Below the pieces are notes generated by a model. It was given only the letters and a program-made list of their open reading frames with translations. It did not search any database and was not told the DNA's origin. A DNA stretch of 64,000 nucleotides, taken from assembly GCA_964559865.1 (NCBI GenBank), contig CAZLJD010000025.1, positions 1-64,000 of the forward strand, given 5' to 3'. Below, one piece after another: positions 62,943 through 64,000 of the stretch. The DNA comes from JAGHAJ01 sp964559865 [NCBI: uncultured Synergistota bacterium]. Lineage in GTDB: Bacteria > Synergistota > JAGHAJ01. The stretch's first letter is position 1. Every line of letters begins with the position of its first letter. The position numbers and the translations under genes were made by a program.

Positions 62943-63836
62943 ATGCCTAAGAAGGTTGTTTTTTTCTTGAGTAGTGACAAGTATGCAAGCCCATTTGATG
63001 TGCTTGTGCTTTACGATGGTGGGGCAGATGCGGTGGTTACATATGGGGATGTGTCTGTAGATGATGTGAGGAGCCTCGTGATGGATGCCATGTTCCCGCG
63101 GGGTCCCAAGGGGATAGGGGATACTACACTGTTTATAGGTGGCAAGGATGTAGCTAAGTGTGAGGAGATGCTGAAGGTGGCTAAAAAGACTATGTTTCCT
63201 CCGTTTGAGATTTCGGTTATCTTTGACCCGGCTGGTTCCTGCACGACTTCTGCTGCACTGGTTGCCAAAGTTGCTTACACGGTCAAAGAGAGGCTTGGGG
63301 GTACTCTTTCCGGTAGGAAAATTACGGTGTTGGCGGGTGCTGGGAATGTGGGTTCTCGTGCTGCTCATCTGTTTGCTAAGGAGGGAGCAGATGTTGTTAT
63401 AGCAGATCTGGCTAATGATGTGGCCAAAAAAGTAGCAAGTGAGGTAAACGAGAAGGTGGGTTTGGGGAAGGTGAGCGTCTTCGAACTCGAAAGGTCTGAT
63501 GATTCAGTTTATGAAGCGTGTAAAAATTCTGAGATTGTAGTATCCACTGCTCCTCCGGGTGTGAGAACGCTTTCTAAAGATGTCCTTGGTAAGCTTTCTG
63601 GTTGCAAGTTAGTGGCAGATATAAATGCTGTTCCACCAGAGGGTATAGAGGGGATGAAAGCAACTGCAGATGGAGATGAGATAGCGAGCGGTGTCTTTTC
63701 TGTTGGGCCGCTGAGTATAGGTGTGGTGAAGTTGCAGGTTGAGTTGAAGTTGGTGGAGGAGGCAGTTTCTTCTCAGAAGGGTATATTTGGATATGAAGAG
63801 GCATATGAGCTTGCTAAAAAGGTGGTAGGTATCTGA
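62943..63836 (+). CDS. mtdB: NAD(P)-dependent methylene-tetrahydromethanopterin dehydrogenase MtdB
   Basis: MtdB interconverts methylene- and methenyl-H4MPT with NAD(P). The 297-residue enzyme has an N-terminal pterin-binding part (FFLSSDKYASPFDVLVLYDGGADA), FDPAGSCTTSAALVAKV, the dinucleotide motif VLAGAGNVGSRAAHLFAKEGADV and VADINAVPPEGIEGM. This is the bacterial MtdA/MtdB type, not the F420-dependent Mtd of methanogens. ATG start after a GGGGGG-rich site. Confidence 0.94.
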   Translation: MPKKVVFFLSSDKYASPFDVLVLYDGGADAVVTYGDVSVDDVRSLVMDAMFPRGPKGIGDTTLFIGGKDVAKCEEMLKVAKKTMFPPFEISVIFDPAGSCTTSAALVAKVAYTVKERLGGTLSGRKITVLAGAGNVGSRAAHLFAKEGADVVIADLANDVAKKVASEVNEKVGLGKVSVFELERSDDSVYEACKNSEIVVSTAPPGVRTLSKDVLGKLSGCKLVADINAVPPEGIEGMKATADGDEIASGVFSVGPLSIGVVKLQVELKLVEEAVSSQKGIFGYEEAYELAKKVVGI

Positions 63837-63839
63837 GTG

Positions 63840-64000
63840 GTGTTAGAAGATAAGTTTTCCGGGGCTCTCCTGGGATTTTCTGTTGGTGATGTTGTGGGGA
63901 GCCCCTACGAAGGTTTGAGTGCTTTTGATATTAAGGATAAGTGGAAGATAGGAGAAGGGAGTATAACGGATGATACGGAGCTTATGCTTTCTACATCTGA
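63840..64000 (+). CDS. ADP-ribosylglycohydrolase family protein, 3' end outside window
   Basis: The frame from GTG 63840 (or 63837) runs off the window. The first 53 residues contain FSGALLGFSVGDVVGSPYEG and GSITDDTELML, the N-terminal and metal-binding (TDDT) signatures of the DraG/ADP-ribosylglycohydrolase family. It follows mtdB by three bases and may be in the same transcription unit. The family removes ADP-ribose from proteins or cleaves related glycosides; the target is unknown. Confidence 0.85.
   Translation, partial: MLEDKFSGALLGFSVGDVVGSPYEGLSAFDIKDKWKIGEGSITDDTELMLSTS

Noticed and set aside
61778-62980. A 400-residue open frame on the minus strand opposite larC
   Set aside because: It is fully antisense to a well-identified gene, has no recognisable family motif and low-complexity composition; a frame shadow of the codon usage.

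Overview
The window is a dense, mostly plus-strand stretch of a bacterial chromosome of moderate GC, with very short intergenic gaps, many 4-base start/stop overlaps and frequent TTG and GTG starts. The flagellar/chemotaxis order flhB-flhA-flhF-flhG-pilZ-cheB-cheA-cheC-cheD-sigD-fapA is of the Firmicutes/Thermotogae/Synergistetes type. A UDP-GlcNAc 3-dehydrogenase (GnnA)-like enzyme, a Wzz-like protein and several exported lipid- or envelope-type proteins suggest a diderm cell. The ferredoxin looks like the Thermotoga one. My best guess is a deep-branching anaerobic diderm such as a Synergistota-like lineage, but this is inference and no marker in the window settles it.

Region by region. 1-15.7 kb: end of flhB, flhA, flhF, flhG, a PilZ protein, cheB, cheA, cheC, cheD, two uncharacterised membrane proteins (one with a UBA-like N-terminus), the motility sigma factor, fapA and four small conserved-type hypotheticals. 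15.7-21.5 kb: cell-surface genes, with a cupin, a minus-strand operon (GnnA-like dehydrogenase, two tiny membrane proteins, a TPR/beta-propeller exported protein), galE and a Wzz-like protein. 21.5-26.1 kb: a TPP riboswitch with terminator, followed by a thiamine salvage operon (thiT, thiW, cytX, thiD, thiM, thiE). 26-28 kb: lepA, divergent from a molybdenum/tungsten-cofactor (Moco) riboswitch with terminator and a visible antiterminator, which precedes an oxyanion ABC transporter (modABC type, 28.3-30.9 kb). 31-34 kb: SufT/MIP18-like and NifX-like proteins, a CAT-anticodon tRNA, Nif3-like, zinc-ribbon and RNase H genes. 33.9-36.3 kb (minus): ferredoxin, feoA (apparently with an AUU start) and feoB. 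36-43 kb: an ankyrin protein, an aminotransferase, a threonine-dehydratase-type enzyme and a ferric-iron-type ABC transporter. 43-45 kb (minus): a ZnuA-like binding protein and MscS.

45.2-64 kb holds the most interesting content: a tetrahydromethanopterin (H4MPT)/methanofuran C1 pathway. It includes DUF447, beta-RFAP synthase (H4MPT biosynthesis), an ATP-grasp enzyme, formylmethanofuran dehydrogenase subunits in the order D-B-A-(Ftr)-C, formyltransferase Ftr, cyclohydrolase Mch, a RimK-like ligase, a CitG-like protein and MtdB. Unlike the hydrolytic FhcABCD complex of aerobic methylotrophs, this locus encodes an FwdD molybdopterin-binding subunit and an FwdB with the cysteine cluster and the active-site Cys-His, so it looks like a redox-active, archaeal-type Mo/W enzyme. 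The riboswitch-controlled oxyanion transporter fits such a metal demand. Interleaved are nickel-pincer-cofactor genes (larB, larC and a stand-alone LarC C-terminal-like protein), a sodium/solute symporter with a 35-residue partner, a CdaR-type regulator and a 592-residue protein I do not recognise. The bacterial-type MtdB joined to an archaeal-type Fwd makes a mixed pathway that could run as CO2/formate reduction or formyl oxidation; direction cannot be read from sequence.
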